A model generated the notes under the pieces. It was given only the letters and a program-made list of their open reading frames with translations, was not told where the DNA came from and made no database searches. Both the position numbers and the translations under genes were made by a program. A stretch of DNA of 64,000 nucleotides from Leptidea sinapis (taxonomy: Eukaryota; Arthropoda; Insecta; Lepidoptera; Pieridae), in contig NC_066267.1 of NCBI RefSeq assembly GCF_905404315.1, positions 5,222,501-5,286,500 on the forward strand, given 5' to 3'. Positions 12,760-24,637 of this stretch are shown piece by piece. Every line of letters starts with the position of its first letter. The first letter of the stretch is position 1.

Positions 12760-13711
12760 TAATTTGTGGCATGATACTGTATATTTCGGCTTTGATTTTA
12801 CACGACGTGATTCGTCTATGTGTATAGAACGTCATTGTTTAACCTTTAAATATTTTTTTTTACCAATTTATCACCATTTAAAATATCAATTATCATCAAT
12901 ATGTATTGACTATCTATAATCAATGTTCATATAAACTACCACTATTTTGTTGCAAGCGACTTGATCCTGCGGACAAACTTTTGTAACAGTTTTCCGGGAC
13001 TATAAGCTAAAGATTATTTCTGTAAAATTATTATTAATATTAATATTCATTAATAATGTCCATCCATATGTCCCATGTCTTAGTAAAATTTTTACCATTT
13101 TTATCTATTCTACCCTTCAGTATACAACATTAATTTAAATCTTCATTTCATCTTTTTTTATTTAATAAATTATTAGATATTTTATTTTAATAAAAGGCAT
13201 TTCGATATTTTATGTATTTACTATCTTTGAGCTTTTATGTCAAGTCGTTATCAAGGCAATAAAACACTTTGAAAGCCTATTGTCATATGTACAAAAAGCA
13301 AAAAAATTTCCAACTTCAGATCTTTTATTTAATCAAATGTAAAGTAGACATCTAAATGAATCGTGTGTATTATTTAAACCCAGGATATTAAATTTTTTCG
13401 AGCTTCAATATTGCTTTCGAACTGCAGACAACGTTTGAAGATATTTTTAGAATTGGAATGAAAGACCAGTCTTCACCCGACATATCAATCAATTTCTTAA
13501 AGGCGTTGTTTTTTTTATGAAATAGTTCTCAATTGCTTATGGACTCTCAAATATTGGTAAGTAGCAAGCTTTTTTAAAAAAAAAACTATTTAATTGCATT
13601 CCTTATGGAATTCGGGGTTCAAAAAATCAACCAAAATTACTTTATTCTAAACGATATGGGTTTCAGATGGTTGGATGTAATTATCTGGTATGGCATTGTC
13701 TGGTTCTGTCC

Positions 13712-14031
13712 AGATTACCAGTGGGAGGCTCCTTAGCACAGGAAGCCGGCTAGATTATGGGTACCACAACGGCGGCTATTTCTGATGTGAAGCAGTAATG
13801 TGTAAACATTACTGTGGTTCGGTCTGAAGGGCGCCGTAGCTAGTGAAATTCCTGGGAAAATGAGACTTAACATCTTTTGTCTCAAGGTGACGAGCGCAAT
13901 AATTGTAGTGCCGCTCAGAATTTTTGGGTTTTTCAAGAATCCTGAGCGGCACTGCATTGTAATGGGTAGGGCGTATCAATTATCATCAGCTGAACGTTCA
14001 GCTCGTCTCGTCCCTTATTTTCATAAAAAAA
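13712..14031 (+). mobile_element. Repeat family A, nearly complete copy
   Basis: TACCAGTGGGAGGCTCCTTA, GGGTACCACAACGGCG, the conserved hairpin and a 3' end CCTTATTTTCATAAAAAAA are all present in order. Confidence 0.88.
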
Positions 14032-14299
14032 GGCAATCTAAAATTGTATAATATTATTTTAAGTACCTATGTTAAGTTGTTATTTCTATATATAACTGCC
14101 TTATTCCTAATAAAACGCTTTTCGAAGGTATAAAGCTAATTTAGTTAAAACGTGTTTTAAGCCTATCGAACGTTCGATAAAATTCCTTATTCATATTCCT
14201 TAGATAAATCTCCCATAACTGATACGTCTCTATATCATGCAATGTTGCCAGTTGCAAACTGTCAATGGAAACAGACATCTTTTGAATCTCAATGGCTTG

Positions 14300-14425
14300 T
14301 CAGTTGTCAAAAATCAATGTCAAAATATATAACATCCACGACTCGGAAACAAACATTCATATTCATCATACAAATGGTTGCACCTAACGGGATTCGAACC
14401 CGGGACCTCTAGCTCATATATATAT
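14300..14425 (-). mobile_element. tRNA-derived SINE, family G (head region)
   Basis: AACATCCACGACTCGGAAAC followed by the inverted B box GGGATTCGAACCCGGGACC. An (AT)n run interrupts the head. Confidence 0.7.
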
Positions 14426-14597
14426 ATATATATAAGATGGACTGAGAGATTGTTATCAGTTCTTCTCCCCATGTCAAGGCCTTCATGACTAATAATAATT
14501 TATTTATTTATTAAATTATAAAAAGAAATCATATATTAACAGAATAGACTTAATTAAAAATGTACTATATAATATACTAACAAATAAAGATTACAAT

Positions 14598-14608
14598 AGC
14601 GCGCGCGC

Positions 14609-14674
<66 letters not shown>

Positions 14675-14677
14675 TAA
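14598..14677. repeat. (GC)n(GT)n microsatellite
   Basis: GCGCGCGCGC passes into about 35 GT units with two interruptions. Confidence 0.95.
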
Positions 14678-14729
14678 TAGTATATTACTTTTACCTATTA
14701 TTATCACTTTTTACGATGATGTTTTATTA

Positions 14730-15965
14730 TTTCTGTTTTTAACTTAATTTTTGTGAAATACGTCAAACTCAGCGTACTGTTTATTATAAGTTCGTGACAG
14801 ACGCGGAATTATGGAATATTGGGCATAATTTGTATTAGGTTTGGGAACATGCAAACGGCGCGTGTGACGCGATCTTAAAGATTGAGCGTTTAATGAAAAG
14901 GCTGACAGTAGACTAGGACAGTCGATGGAGCCCCTCAAAATTGCTTGCAGAAGTAACATCTCACTTCGATTCCTTCTTTATTCCAGTGTGTCGATACCAT
15001 AGTGAGAACACGCTTCCTCATAACTGTTGAATTCTTTAAAATCTTTTAAAGTTAAGTATTTAATAAACTGTCTCTGTATGGTTTCAATCTTTCGATATGT
15101 ATAATATATTGGGGTGTCCAAACATTACATGCGCATTCAAGAATACTCCGGACGTACGCACAGTAAAGTGCTTTTATACATTCCAGATCACTGAAGGAAC
15201 GGGTCACTCGTTTTATGAAACCCAGTTGTTTGAAAGCTCTATTTGTTACATTATCAACGTGCTCATTCATTAAAACTTAGCATCGATTTGGATACCCAGG
15301 TCTCTAACCGCAGTCACCCTGGGTATACATTAGAGATGAAACGGATAGCAGTTTGGCCGGATACCGGATGCGGGATATTCGGCCAACCATGTGGCCGAAT
15401 AGCCGAATATCCGGCCGCCGGATATCCGGCGGAACTTAGCTGTTTGTTGTATCGCACACACAAACACAGACTTGCGTAGGCGGCGCGCGACTATCGAGTA
15501 GACTCGGTTAGATTCGGTTCTTTTCGTTAATGAGCGAAGTTAGCAACCTCTCAATGCAGAGAAATTAGTATTTATCCACCATAATTTGCCTTTAGTGCAG
15601 TATGAGTACTAATTAATTATTTTTTTTCTATTACATTCATTTACTATGGTGTGATTAAAAATTTACAACTAAAACTAATTATATTTCTTAAATGATACTA
15701 AAACTAACTAAATAAAGCAAATTATTACTTAAAAATATATTTTTTTATGCAGATTTTTTTTAATTCGGCCTGATGCCTATCCGGCCGAATAGTAGGTAGT
15801 TATCCGGTATGCGGCCGGATAGTATTAAGGCCGCCGGATAGGCCGGATACCGGATAGTTACCGGATATCCGTTTCATCTCTAGTATACATGTGCCATTAA
15901 TTTTGTAGTTAAATTCAATTGTATTTTTTTTTACGAGTCAGAGTAATATGATGGCACTTTTTAAC
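14730..15965 (-). mobile_element. CR1/Jockey-like LINE ORF2 C-terminal fragment, split by a hAT-like MITE
   Basis: The minus strand reads NYKINGTC (15915-15891), then, after the insert, VTAVRDLGIQID, NRAFKQLGFIKRVTRSFSDL, CIKALYCAYVRSILE and HVPKPNTNYAQYS. These are the region C-terminal to the RT domain in non-LTR elements. Stops and frameshifts mark it as dead. The reading frame resumes across the MITE at 15331-15882. Confidence 0.8.
15331..15882. mobile_element. hAT-like MITE with 8-bp target-site duplication
   Basis: Terminal inverted repeats TAGAGATGAAACGGATA and TATCCGTTTCATCTCTA are flanked by the exact direct repeat GTATACAT at 15323-15330 and 15883-15890. Sub-terminal regions are packed with CCGGATA/GGCCGAATA motifs in both orientations. 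An 8-bp duplication is the hAT hallmark. It disrupts the LINE fragment around it. Confidence 0.92.
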
Positions 15966-16377
15966 ATTAACTATGATTCTTAATGTATGAATAATAATAA
16001 AATAAGTGATTTCATATCCTATTTTGTATATGGTAAATAAATATATTTCTATTCCATTATATTCAATCGCTTTCGTAAAATAAATTAGACTTCCTATTGT
16101 AGAAATATTAAAAGATTACTTAATATGAAAGTAAAATGATTGCTTGATTAATATTAGTTACGTTAGGTGCTCCATTATAATGTTACATCCGTTAGTAAGT
16201 TAAAATAACTTAGTAAGTTATATAAGTCGTGGAATATAATATAAATAACTTTGTGTGCAACCGAGAAAAACCTACGGCAGGAAATATATATGTGAGTTTG
16301 TTATCTTTCTTATATTTTTTGCGTTGATATCGATGTAAATTAAAATAATAAAAAATGAGGTTTATATGTCTCGAATC

Positions 16378-16578
16378 TTAGGTCATTTATACGTCTAGAT
16401 AGATTGTGCATTGCGAAAAAGTCGAAAAAAAAATTGAGGTTGACTGTTAACCTCTATTTTAAGCAACGCACGTACAGTATCGCAAAGTGGCATACAACGC
16501 ACACTAAAGTAATAAACCTGGCCTGTTTTCATCAAGAGGAGAGCCTCTATAGAGATCTAGACGTATAAATTATCTAAA
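16378..16578. mobile_element. MITE family H (TATACGTCTAGATAGA ends), copy 1
   Basis: Inverted ends ATTTATACGTCTAGATAG and CTAGACGTATAAATTATCT enclose TTGAGGTTGACTGTTAACCT and ATAAACCTGGCCTGTTTTCA. Similar copies at 41943, 48872 and 62541. Confidence 0.8.
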
Positions 16579-16638
16579 TCTCGAATACGTGAAATTTTTT
16601 TCTTATGTCAGAAACACTTTACTGGTTTAATCATAACA

Positions 16639-17448
16639 TCCCTACTAATATTATAAATGTGAATGTAAGTTTGTTTGTTACGCTTTCACGCCTAAACCAC
16701 CGAACCGATTTTGATAAAATTTAGTACAGAGACAGACTAGAGCTTGAAAAAGGACATAGGCTACCTTTTATTGCAAAAAATAATTGGAGGTGTTGAAATA
16801 GAGGGTGGCAGTTTGAATGGAAATTCGTCATTATAAGAAGATACAACCATGAAACATTTAGGCAGTTAATAAGTATTAATTTATATACATTTGTTCGAGA
16901 ATTTTTGAAACTTTACTTGCATGGTGAAGAAATAGGATTTTAAAGTTCACAGGGAAATACATACTATTAAAGAGACTGTCACATTGACAAGGTATATGCG
17001 CTCTATCATAGACTAGCTGACCCGACAAACGTTGTTTTGCCATATAAAGTATAATTCACGCGATAGTTTTATAAGTAATAAAATATTGCCTATATTATAG
17101 CCTGTACATCATTTTGTTCTATTTTCAACAGTTTTTGCAGCGCACGCATTAATAGGTTTTCGATTTTACACCTTGTTTATAATTTTATTACGGATCCCTA
17201 ATTTTGAAAAAAAAAAAAACATAGCCTATAGCCTTCCTCGATAAATGGACTACCCAACACTGAAATAATCATTCAAATCGGACCAGTAGTACCAGAGATT
17301 AGCGCGTTCAAACAAATAAACACTGCAGCTTTATAATATTATATATAGTATAGAAGAGCGGATTGAAAGTGTATTATTTGAAAAGTATCCTAAAAGAAAT
17401 TGCCCAAAGTAACTATTCAATGCGAACGAAGTCGCGGGTAAAAGCTAG
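16639..17448 (+). mobile_element. Helitron-like element hosting a second Helitron
   Basis: Starts TCCCTACTAATATTATAAAT and ends GAAGTCGCGGGTAAAAGCTAG before T. The second, oppositely oriented element occupies 17013-17354. Confidence 0.75.
17013..17354 (-). mobile_element. Helitron-like element nested in another
   Basis: Begins (inverted terminus) CTAGCTGACCCGACAAACG and ends GCAGCTTTATAATATT...TAGA. Close relatives are at 21462 (same orientation) and 56486 (opposite). Confidence 0.82.
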
Positions 17449-17450
17449 TA

Positions 17451-17640
17451 TAATAATAATAATATTGACACACTCTTACACAAATTATCTTGCCCCAAAC
17501 TAGGCAAAGCCTGTACTATGGGTGCATACAACGATATATTTAATACAATATACTTACTTAAACATACATAAATACATATAAACATCCACGACTCGGAAAC
17601 AAACATTCATAGTCATCATATCATATCATCTTTGTAGTCA
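17451..17640 (-). mobile_element. SINE family G, tail portion
   Basis: AATAATATTGACACACTCTT, AAATTATCTTGCCCCAAACT and AACATCCACGACTCGGAAAC in order; the tRNA head is missing. Confidence 0.75.
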
Positions 17641-17839
17641 ACCCAAATGTTTTTAAGTATACCCTCAATTTTATTACTGACCGCTCAAGTACTAACCAGT
17701 AATATGTATGATAGACAAATGTTATTTATTTTCTCGTAGAACTGTTAATTTTTTTTTTTCCATAATTTAAATTCTTATATACGCTTTTATGTATTGAAGT
17801 TATCTGTAAAAAACAATGTATCTGGAAGTAACTAGTATT

Positions 17840-18298
17840 ATTCAAATTCAAATTCAAATATTTTTATTCAAAATAGGATGTGAAATCACTTATTGAAAGT
17901 CAAAAAAAACTTCCACCCATTCTAAAGTGAATGCCTCAGGCCTGAGAAAAATGGGCGCAACAAACTCAGCGGGCTTTTTTTTTTCATCAAATATATGTTT
18001 TACAATTAAAGTAACATTTACAAAGTAACATTGTACAATTAAACTTATTATTTAATAGCCGGTCGCTCCATTCCCAATCTGTGGTATCATTAAGAAAGTC
18101 ATTTATGTTATAGTAACCTTTACCACACAAACGTTTTTTAACAATTCTTTTGAATACCGTAACACCTTTGTTTTGAACATTTTCTGGGATCTTGTTGTAA
18201 AAGCATATACATCGCCCCACAAAAGACTTGCTAACTCGACTAAGCTGAGTAGTAGGCATCATCAGTTTATGTCTGTTCCTGGTGTTAACATTACATTA
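17840..18298 (-). mobile_element. LINE family C, 3' end, copy 1
   Basis: The minus strand encodes SKSFVGRCICFYNKIPENVQ and GYYNINDFLNDTTDWE, then a 3' UTR ending in repeated ATTTGAATTTG. Further copies at 22441, 30246 and 58846. Confidence 0.82.
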
Positions 18299-18439
18299 AA
18301 ATACAGGCCCGGCCTAGTTTAATGCTAGTGACAACTAAAATAATATAAAATATTTTAATTAACTATTAGAAACACTACTTATCCTACGGGATAAGTGGTG
18401 CGATTATTTTCAAAAGCATTGTGAAAATATTTATATCAA

Positions 18440-18522
18440 TGATTTCACCTACCGGTATTCGAACCTGGGATCTCTAGCTCAGTAGGCAGGGTCACTAACC
18501 ACTGAGCTATAGGGGTCAGTAT
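18440..18522 (-). mobile_element. tRNA-like SINE head, family G
   Basis: The reverse strand gives TATAGCTCAGTGGTTAGTG (A box) and GGTTCGAATACC (B box). The anticodon stem is not convincing, so I do not call a tRNA gene. Confidence 0.7.
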
Positions 18523-18604
18523 ATTATAAAGTTGTTTGTTGTACGGTTAAACTTAGTTTAATTAATACTATATTAGTTAGGCTAAGTTGATATAAGATTT
18601 AATA

Positions 18605-18895
18605 GATAATAATAATAATATTGACACACTTTTTCCACAAATTATCTTGCCCCAAGTTAAACATATATAGCCTGTGTTATGGGTTACAAGTCAATGATAT
18701 ATTTAATACAATATACTTACTTTAACATACATATTATATTAATATAAACATAGATAAATACATTTAAACATCCATAACTCCGAAACAAACATCTATATTC
18801 ATCATATAAATGCTTGCACCTACCGGGATTCGAACCCGGAACCTCTAGCTTAGTTGGTAGGATCGCTAACCACTCGGCTATACAGGTTGTCAAAT
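18605..18895 (-). mobile_element. SINE family G, full-length copy
   Basis: The tail AATAATAATATTGACACACT through AATTATCTTGCCCCAAGTT leads to the head CCGGGATTCGAACCCGGAAC and ACCACTCGGCTATACAGG. It is the most complete copy in the window. Confidence 0.82.
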
Positions 18896-19344
18896 AGATG
18901 TGCTGGGAATTTCTTATTAGTTCTTCTCCTCATGTCAAAGCCCCTTTTGCGAACTGATTTTACAAGACCTTTACCAAGTGTTATATATTATGTTAATGTC
19001 GCTGCCTATGGTGAATACATAATATATCTCTATATATATCTCTATTATCGGAATGTTGAAATAAAACACTTTTAAAGGATTAAAACGCGTGTAATTGTAA
19101 CTGTTTTTACATTAGATTTTTGCGTAAAAGTAAATATCTCTTACTTCGTGTAGAGGTGTTGACTTGACTTGTTTGAAGACAAATATTGGCGGAATTAACA
19201 CTCGAGAAAATATGGATTTCCGCAACTTTCGTTGCTTCAATAAATTTCCATATCTCTATTATATTATTAACCTACAGAGTGCTAAGAAATTATTGCGTAC
19301 GAGTAATAGGGTAAAATACCCAGTAGTCAGCCTTTTGAGACATT

Positions 19345-19786
19345 ATCTTAATATATATATTTCTTGTGTGCGTGTGTATGTCACTGAACTCCTCTTAGAC
19401 GGCTGGACCGATTTTGATGAAACTTTCTGTGTGTCTTCAAGTGGATTCGAGGATGGTTTAGATTCACAATTGAACTACCTCCTAAACGGCTGGACCGATT
19501 TTGATGATATTTTTGTGTGTTCCAGTGAATTTGAGATTGGTGTGTGTCTTCAGGTGGATTCGAGAATGGTTTAGATTCACAATTAAACTACATCCTAAAC
19601 GGCTGGACCGATTTTGATGATTTTTTTGTTTGTTTCAGTGAATTTGAGATTGGTTTAGATTCTCAATTCCGTCCATATTATATAATTCTCCTGCTCATGC
19701 GTATGTTAGTGAACTCCTCCTAACGGCTGGACCGATTTTTCAAATTTAAGACGTGTGTACAGGACAACGTCTGTCGGGTCCACTAG
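19345..19786 (+). mobile_element. Helitron-like element with internal tandem repeats
   Basis: Ends ACGTCTGTCGGGTCCACTAG before T. The motif AACGGCTGGACCGATTTTGA or close variants recurs at about 19398, 19486, 19598 and 19726 (spacing about 88, 112 and 128 bp). The 136-codon open frame here is carried by the repeat and is not a gene. Confidence 0.75.
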
Positions 19787-20154
19787 TTTCCATATAAATA
19801 GTAAATAGTGTTGAAATTTATTTACAAATTTAAAATATTTTTAAATCGAATCCTCGTCCCCTTATTGCCTAACACGCACACTTAGGAACTAATAGCATGT
19901 CAGGTTGATAAGTTATTATATATTTTATTTTATGAAATGCTCACATAATGCCTCTATTTATTTACGGTATGTGTGGATTGATGCATCTACTACACTCAAT
20001 AATTCTTGTGTTTATAAGTATTAATTTACTTTTTTTTCTTTTTTTGACTTACTCGTGTTTCAGTTTTTGACATTTGAGTATTTTTGTTGCGTCACTTTGC
20101 ATATATTGTAATTGAAATGATTTGTAAAACAATTAAAATGTAAATCTTGACTTA

Positions 20155-20315
20155 AAAGAGTGGCAATTAGTTTCTTGCTACTTCTTCTCATTAGCTCAAC
20201 TCTTTACGAAGTAGCGGTAAATTCAATAAGAAACAATTTTTTTTTTTTGACATTCATAAATGTCATTTCCGTGACCTACATGAATAAAGTGTTTTTGAAT
20301 TTGAATAAACTACAC
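20155..20315 (+). mobile_element. LINE 3'-end fragment, family Q, copy 1
   Basis: TTAGTTTCTTGCTACTTCTT, CGGTAAATTCAATAAG and a tail TGTTTTTGAATTTGAATAAA. A second diverged copy lies at 49590-49690. Confidence 0.6.
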
Positions 20316-20974
20316 TCCTTGATTTGCACTGTCGCCAAAGACAAGACTAGACGCGTCGCTGTTTCAAATTTATTCTTCAGAAAACGTGTTCGAGTTTTCA
20401 GTTAATTTTTGTGTGTATTAGCCGAAACCGAGATCTCTCGCGTTCTGTTCGATTTTATTTTGTGTAATCAATCCCAGAAGTGAGGGTTACCACTTTAAAA
20501 AAATAACATATTACTGATACTGTGGTATTAATAAACGCGAACTAAATTTATTCCAAATTTAATACTTTTTGTCTCTATCTTACCTTTGTCACTACAGAAT
20601 TACATGACAGGTAGAAGAAATTTGAAACTTGGAGTAACGTAAAGAAGAACATTGATCTAATAGTTTGAAGTGAATTGAATGGTGAGTGATCAATACATTT
20701 ATAGAGCAAGTAAGTCGTCTTACAATCAGAGCAACGACCTCTGATATTGGCACGGCCGGCGATAATTTTGTCACGCGTGACGTCATACGTCAATCACGCG
20801 CAAATACTGACATGCAACATATTATATTACAGTCGCTAGCTCAATATTAGACGACTTGATCTAGCCATCAAAATAAATTAAAATCTCTGTTTACAAGGTC
20901 AAATTAACAGTTAACACACTTAATTCAAGATTATACTTACTGTTTTTTGATAATGAATTTGGATACGGGGAAGG

Positions 20975-21260
20975 GCGCTGGTGTGGGACGCGACTTGCGT
21001 AGACACTCTGGCTCCTTCTCGTGTTCAAGTTGCATCAGTTGGTGCTGGGGCTGCTGCTTCGACTGCCGAAGACAGCAGGCGTCGCAAATATGTCAGTCTC
21101 AGTGAGTGTTACATCTTAGTGCCGCTTAGTATCGAGACACTTGGCCCGTGGGCCCCAGAGACGTGGCGAATATACAAAGTACTATCTTCTCGCCTCAATA
21201 GGACTACTGGAAACCCAAGCGCTGGCAGCTATTTCGGATCAGCCTAGCTATCCAACGCGG
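20975..21260 (+). pseudogene. Retroelement coding fragment, copy 1
   Basis: The frame reads WDATCVDTLAPSRVQVASVG, then SRRRKYVSLSECYILVPLSI and ETLGPWAPETW. This resembles the region near the C-terminus of a retroelement polyprotein found scattered in arthropods; I cannot name its clade. The second half recurs at 33575-33735. A deletion near 21236 breaks the expected FGQRISLAIQ continuation. Confidence 0.5.
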
Positions 21261-21339
21261 GAATACTGTCAGTAATCATGGTTCCCCGTAATGATAGTTT
21301 TAATTTTATGTAATTTAATCATAGTTTTTTTTACAATAT

Positions 21340-21420
21340 AACAATATTGCCACACTCTTACACAAATTATCTTGCCCGAAACTAGGCATAGCCTGTACTA
21401 TTAGTGTTACATAGCCAAGC
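21340..21420 (-). mobile_element. SINE family G, tail fragment
   Basis: CACACTCTTACACAAATTAT and CTTGCCCGAAACTAGGCATA only. Confidence 0.65.
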
Positions 21421-21461
21421 GTGACGGTGCGTGTCATTCTCATTCAAGACTGATTTACGAA

Positions 21462-21797
21462 CTAGCTGACCCGGCAAACGTTGTTTTGCCATATAAAGTA
21501 TAATTCACGCGATAGTTTTATAAGTAATAAAATATTGCCTATATTATAGCCTGTACATCATTTTGTTCTATTGTCAATAGTTTTTGCAGCGCACGCAAAA
21601 ATATATTTTCGATTTTACACCTTGTGTTACAAAATAGCAATTTTATTACGGATCCCTAATTTTGAAAAAAAAACCATAGCCTATAGCCTTCTTCGATAAA
21701 TGGACTACCCAACACTGAAAGAATCATTCAAATCGGACCAGTAGTACCAGAGATTAGCGCGTTCAAACAAACAAACACTGCAGCTTTATAATATATT
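21462..21797 (-). mobile_element. Helitron-like element
   Basis: The inverted 3' terminus CTAGCTGACCCGGCAAACG carries the hairpin GGCAAA-ACAACG-TTTGCC immediately inside GGGTCAGCTAG. The body matches 17013 and 56486; the other end is cut at CAGCTTTATAATAT. Confidence 0.85.
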
Positions 21798-22440
21798 TAC
21801 AATTTACAAATTACAATTACAATTACAAATTAGAGTTAATTCCTTGCGGGACGACTGTCGCCCATATACGCTTGCGACGCTCCGGATATTGAGATAATAG
21901 TGAAGTAGTGATGTGCAGAATGATGGTAATACGAATTAATTGGGAATCTTATACATAAAAATGCGCCCATGGCACTTCTAAAAGTATCTTTTTTATATTT
22001 CTGTATAGTAAACATGCCATGTCTAACTTTGTCTATGAACATAATAGAAGGTAGAAATTAGAATTTATTTTGGCGATTGCCGAAAGACGTTCGTTAAATC
22101 AAGGCAAAACCAGTCACTCCGAAAAGAGATTACATAATATTATATTCATCTATAACTTTGACAGAGATACTATGTTTTCATGACCTAAATTCAAATAATA
22201 GTAAAATAATATTTATACAAATAGTTGATGATGTAAGACTTGAAATTGGTCGATACATCATTAAAAGTATACAATGAGCTCAGCACGAATTAAAATATGA
22301 ACGTAAACAACAGTATAGTGTCCTATCAAACAGAAAGCGGTCAGGCGTTCGCGTTTTGCGTTCAAATCAACACTTGAAATTCCTTTTCTAGTTTGCCTCG
22401 TGGTTTCTCATGAATTTACGCTGATTTGTTCTGCACATAA

Positions 22441-22835
22441 ATTCAAATTCAAATATATTCAAAATAGGATGTGACATCACTTATTGAAAGTCAAAAAAAA
22501 ACTACCACCCATTCCAAAATGAATGCATCAGACCTGAGAAGAATGGGCGCAACAAACTCAGCGGGCTTTTTTTCCATCAAATAAATATGTTTACAAAGTA
22601 ATATTGTACAATAAAAATTATTATTTAATAGCCTGAGGGCGGTCACTCCATTCCCAATCTGTGGTATCATTAAGAAAGTCATTTATGTTATAGTATTTTA
22701 AACACACAAACGTTTTTTAACAATTCTTTTGAATAACGTAATACTTTTGTTTTGAACATTTTCTGGGATCTTGTTGTAAAAGCATATACATCGCCCCACA
22801 AAAGACCTAGTAACGCGACTTAGCCGACGAGATAA
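22441..22835 (-). mobile_element. LINE family C, 3' end, copy 2
   Basis: Same sequence order as 17840-18298 (CACTCCATTCCCAATCTGTG, AACATTTTCTGGGATCTTGT) with small deletions. Confidence 0.8.
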
Positions 22836-23207
22836 AAAACCAGTAACAGTAGCTCCGTTGTCGATATCAAGACATACCCTTTTCTATCATAGAAAAGAAA
22901 GCCCATGATCATTCCGGCCGAATTACTTATACATACTAATATGTGACTAGAAATCCTGTATGTCGGCTACTAACATTCTTCCTTCCTATAAGTAAACGGG
23001 AATAGTATAATTATGATTTAAGATAGCAATATATAACATAACGTGTACGGCGAACGAACTGCGGATTACCTAATACCTACCTCGCTTGCTAAATGAGCTA
23101 TGACCCTTCATTGAGCGGCAAAATTTTAAATACTAAAAACATTAATTACAGACTAAAAGATTATCTATTACAAATACTATAGCAGCTAAGAGAATTTGAA
23201 CCTGCTA

Positions 23208-23520
23208 ATGGCCGTTCCCAATAAACTATCTACAGATAGAGATAAATTACTACCTGCTACTGTCAGTAATTAGCTGTCAATAATCTGAAGTTGTCCCAAT
23301 ATACCCGATACCTCATTCTTATCGCCTTATATTGGGACGCGTGAATTGCAATTTCCATACAAACTTCTATCGCTGGTAAGCTATACGTCGTCCCATTGAC
23401 AGACAGCGTGTACGGATAAGGTGAGTTACGAGTCGATAAGTTTATTGGGACAGAAAAGTCAACGATAGTTACGATTTTTATCTCAAGTAAGAGATAGACT
23501 AAATATTGGGAACGGCCGTA
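23208..23520. mobile_element. MITE family E, copy 3
   Basis: GGCCGTTCCCAATA and AATATTGGGAACGGCCG terminal repeats bound a body nearly identical to the copy at 4018. Confidence 0.88.
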
Positions 23521-23529
23521 AGTCATATT

Positions 23530-24630
23530 TATAAGTTATATTTGTTAGTTTTTATGTTTTTAAAAATATTTTCACTGTTGTTAATTTAATTTATAGCTTA
23601 AGTTGTGACGTATTATTAAGTGTTATTAGCTGTTAACCTTTGTGGTTTTTTTAGACGCTAAGTTTACCTAGTTTTTATATCAGTATATGTTATATGATAA
23701 ATAAATAAAAAAAACATAGATATATTAATAAAGCAAACATTCTGACTGCGTCAGTCAACAGCGCAGCTTGAGCAAATGCAGTCGCCTACACAGAAAAAGG
23801 AACGCTCGAACGCAAAACCGCTTTCTGTGTGTTACGACTTTTATTATCTGTACTATGTCTACGCTATCATTTTTATGTTACCATTTAATGTCTGAATACC
23901 TTCTGGCGTGCGCTAAATATAACTTTCGATAAACATGTTACTACGAGTATTTATTATGCTGACGATATTTTTACATTGCGTAAAAGATATCGATACATCT
24001 GTATTGATAGTATCTTTTATCAGATAGTAAACGCTGACGTCGTAAATAAATCGACTTTAATAGCGTTTGTTTGCTGAAATCTATAATTATCTAAATGGTT
24101 ATCTTAAGTTTTGATTCCTCTAAGCTTAATTATTAGTCTACACTCTACATGCAGAATGCGTAAAGCCCAACCGCACTGCTTAGAGTTAAGGTGTTGTACG
24201 CGTCCTTCACTAAGTAATCAGTGCACGCTTATCCCCGACCGATAGACCGGGTTAAACTATCAATATTGTCGATAGTATAGTGTCGCTGCTGCCGCCATAT
24301 AGTTCAACTACCGGTCTCTTGGCCTCACTTGTTTCATACAGTTTTAGTTTGTTAAATCGATTGCCACACGGCATACTCACTCTTGGCCGATTATTGTGGC
24401 CTGTCCGTTTCATTTGGTTCGGCACCTCTACACGAGGCATCCTAATAAGATGTTGACTCGCCGGATTGGAACGAGAGAAACTGTCGAATTGGTAGAAACA
24501 GAGTGTGAATGAATGAACTGGATCTTAGCAGAATGATCACTTAAGATAATTCATAACATGAATATAGAAATGGATGTTTTTTTTTCACGGAATAAGAGGC
24601 CTAAGGATCTTACGGGTAACCGTATTGTAA
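23530..24630. other. Gene-free stretch upstream of dlp exons
   Basis: No exon recognised. It contains a fragment ACCTCTACACGAGGCATC near 24424 shared with 57298 and otherwise unclassified AT-rich sequence. Searched by eye for a glypican CC-x-QE or C-x-VR motif without success. Confidence 0.4.
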
Positions 24631-24637
24631 GATACAA

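Noticed and set aside
18440..18522. Functional tRNA gene
   Set aside because: A and B boxes are present but the anticodon and acceptor stems do not fold properly, and the same head recurs as a SINE.
19164..19574. 136-codon open frame
   Set aside because: Mostly Helitron tandem-repeat sequence.
20981..21247. Candidate N-terminal dlp exon (Cys- and Ala-rich)
   Set aside because: Its second half recurs at 33570 next to a LINE and reads like a retroelement polyprotein; no glypican motif.
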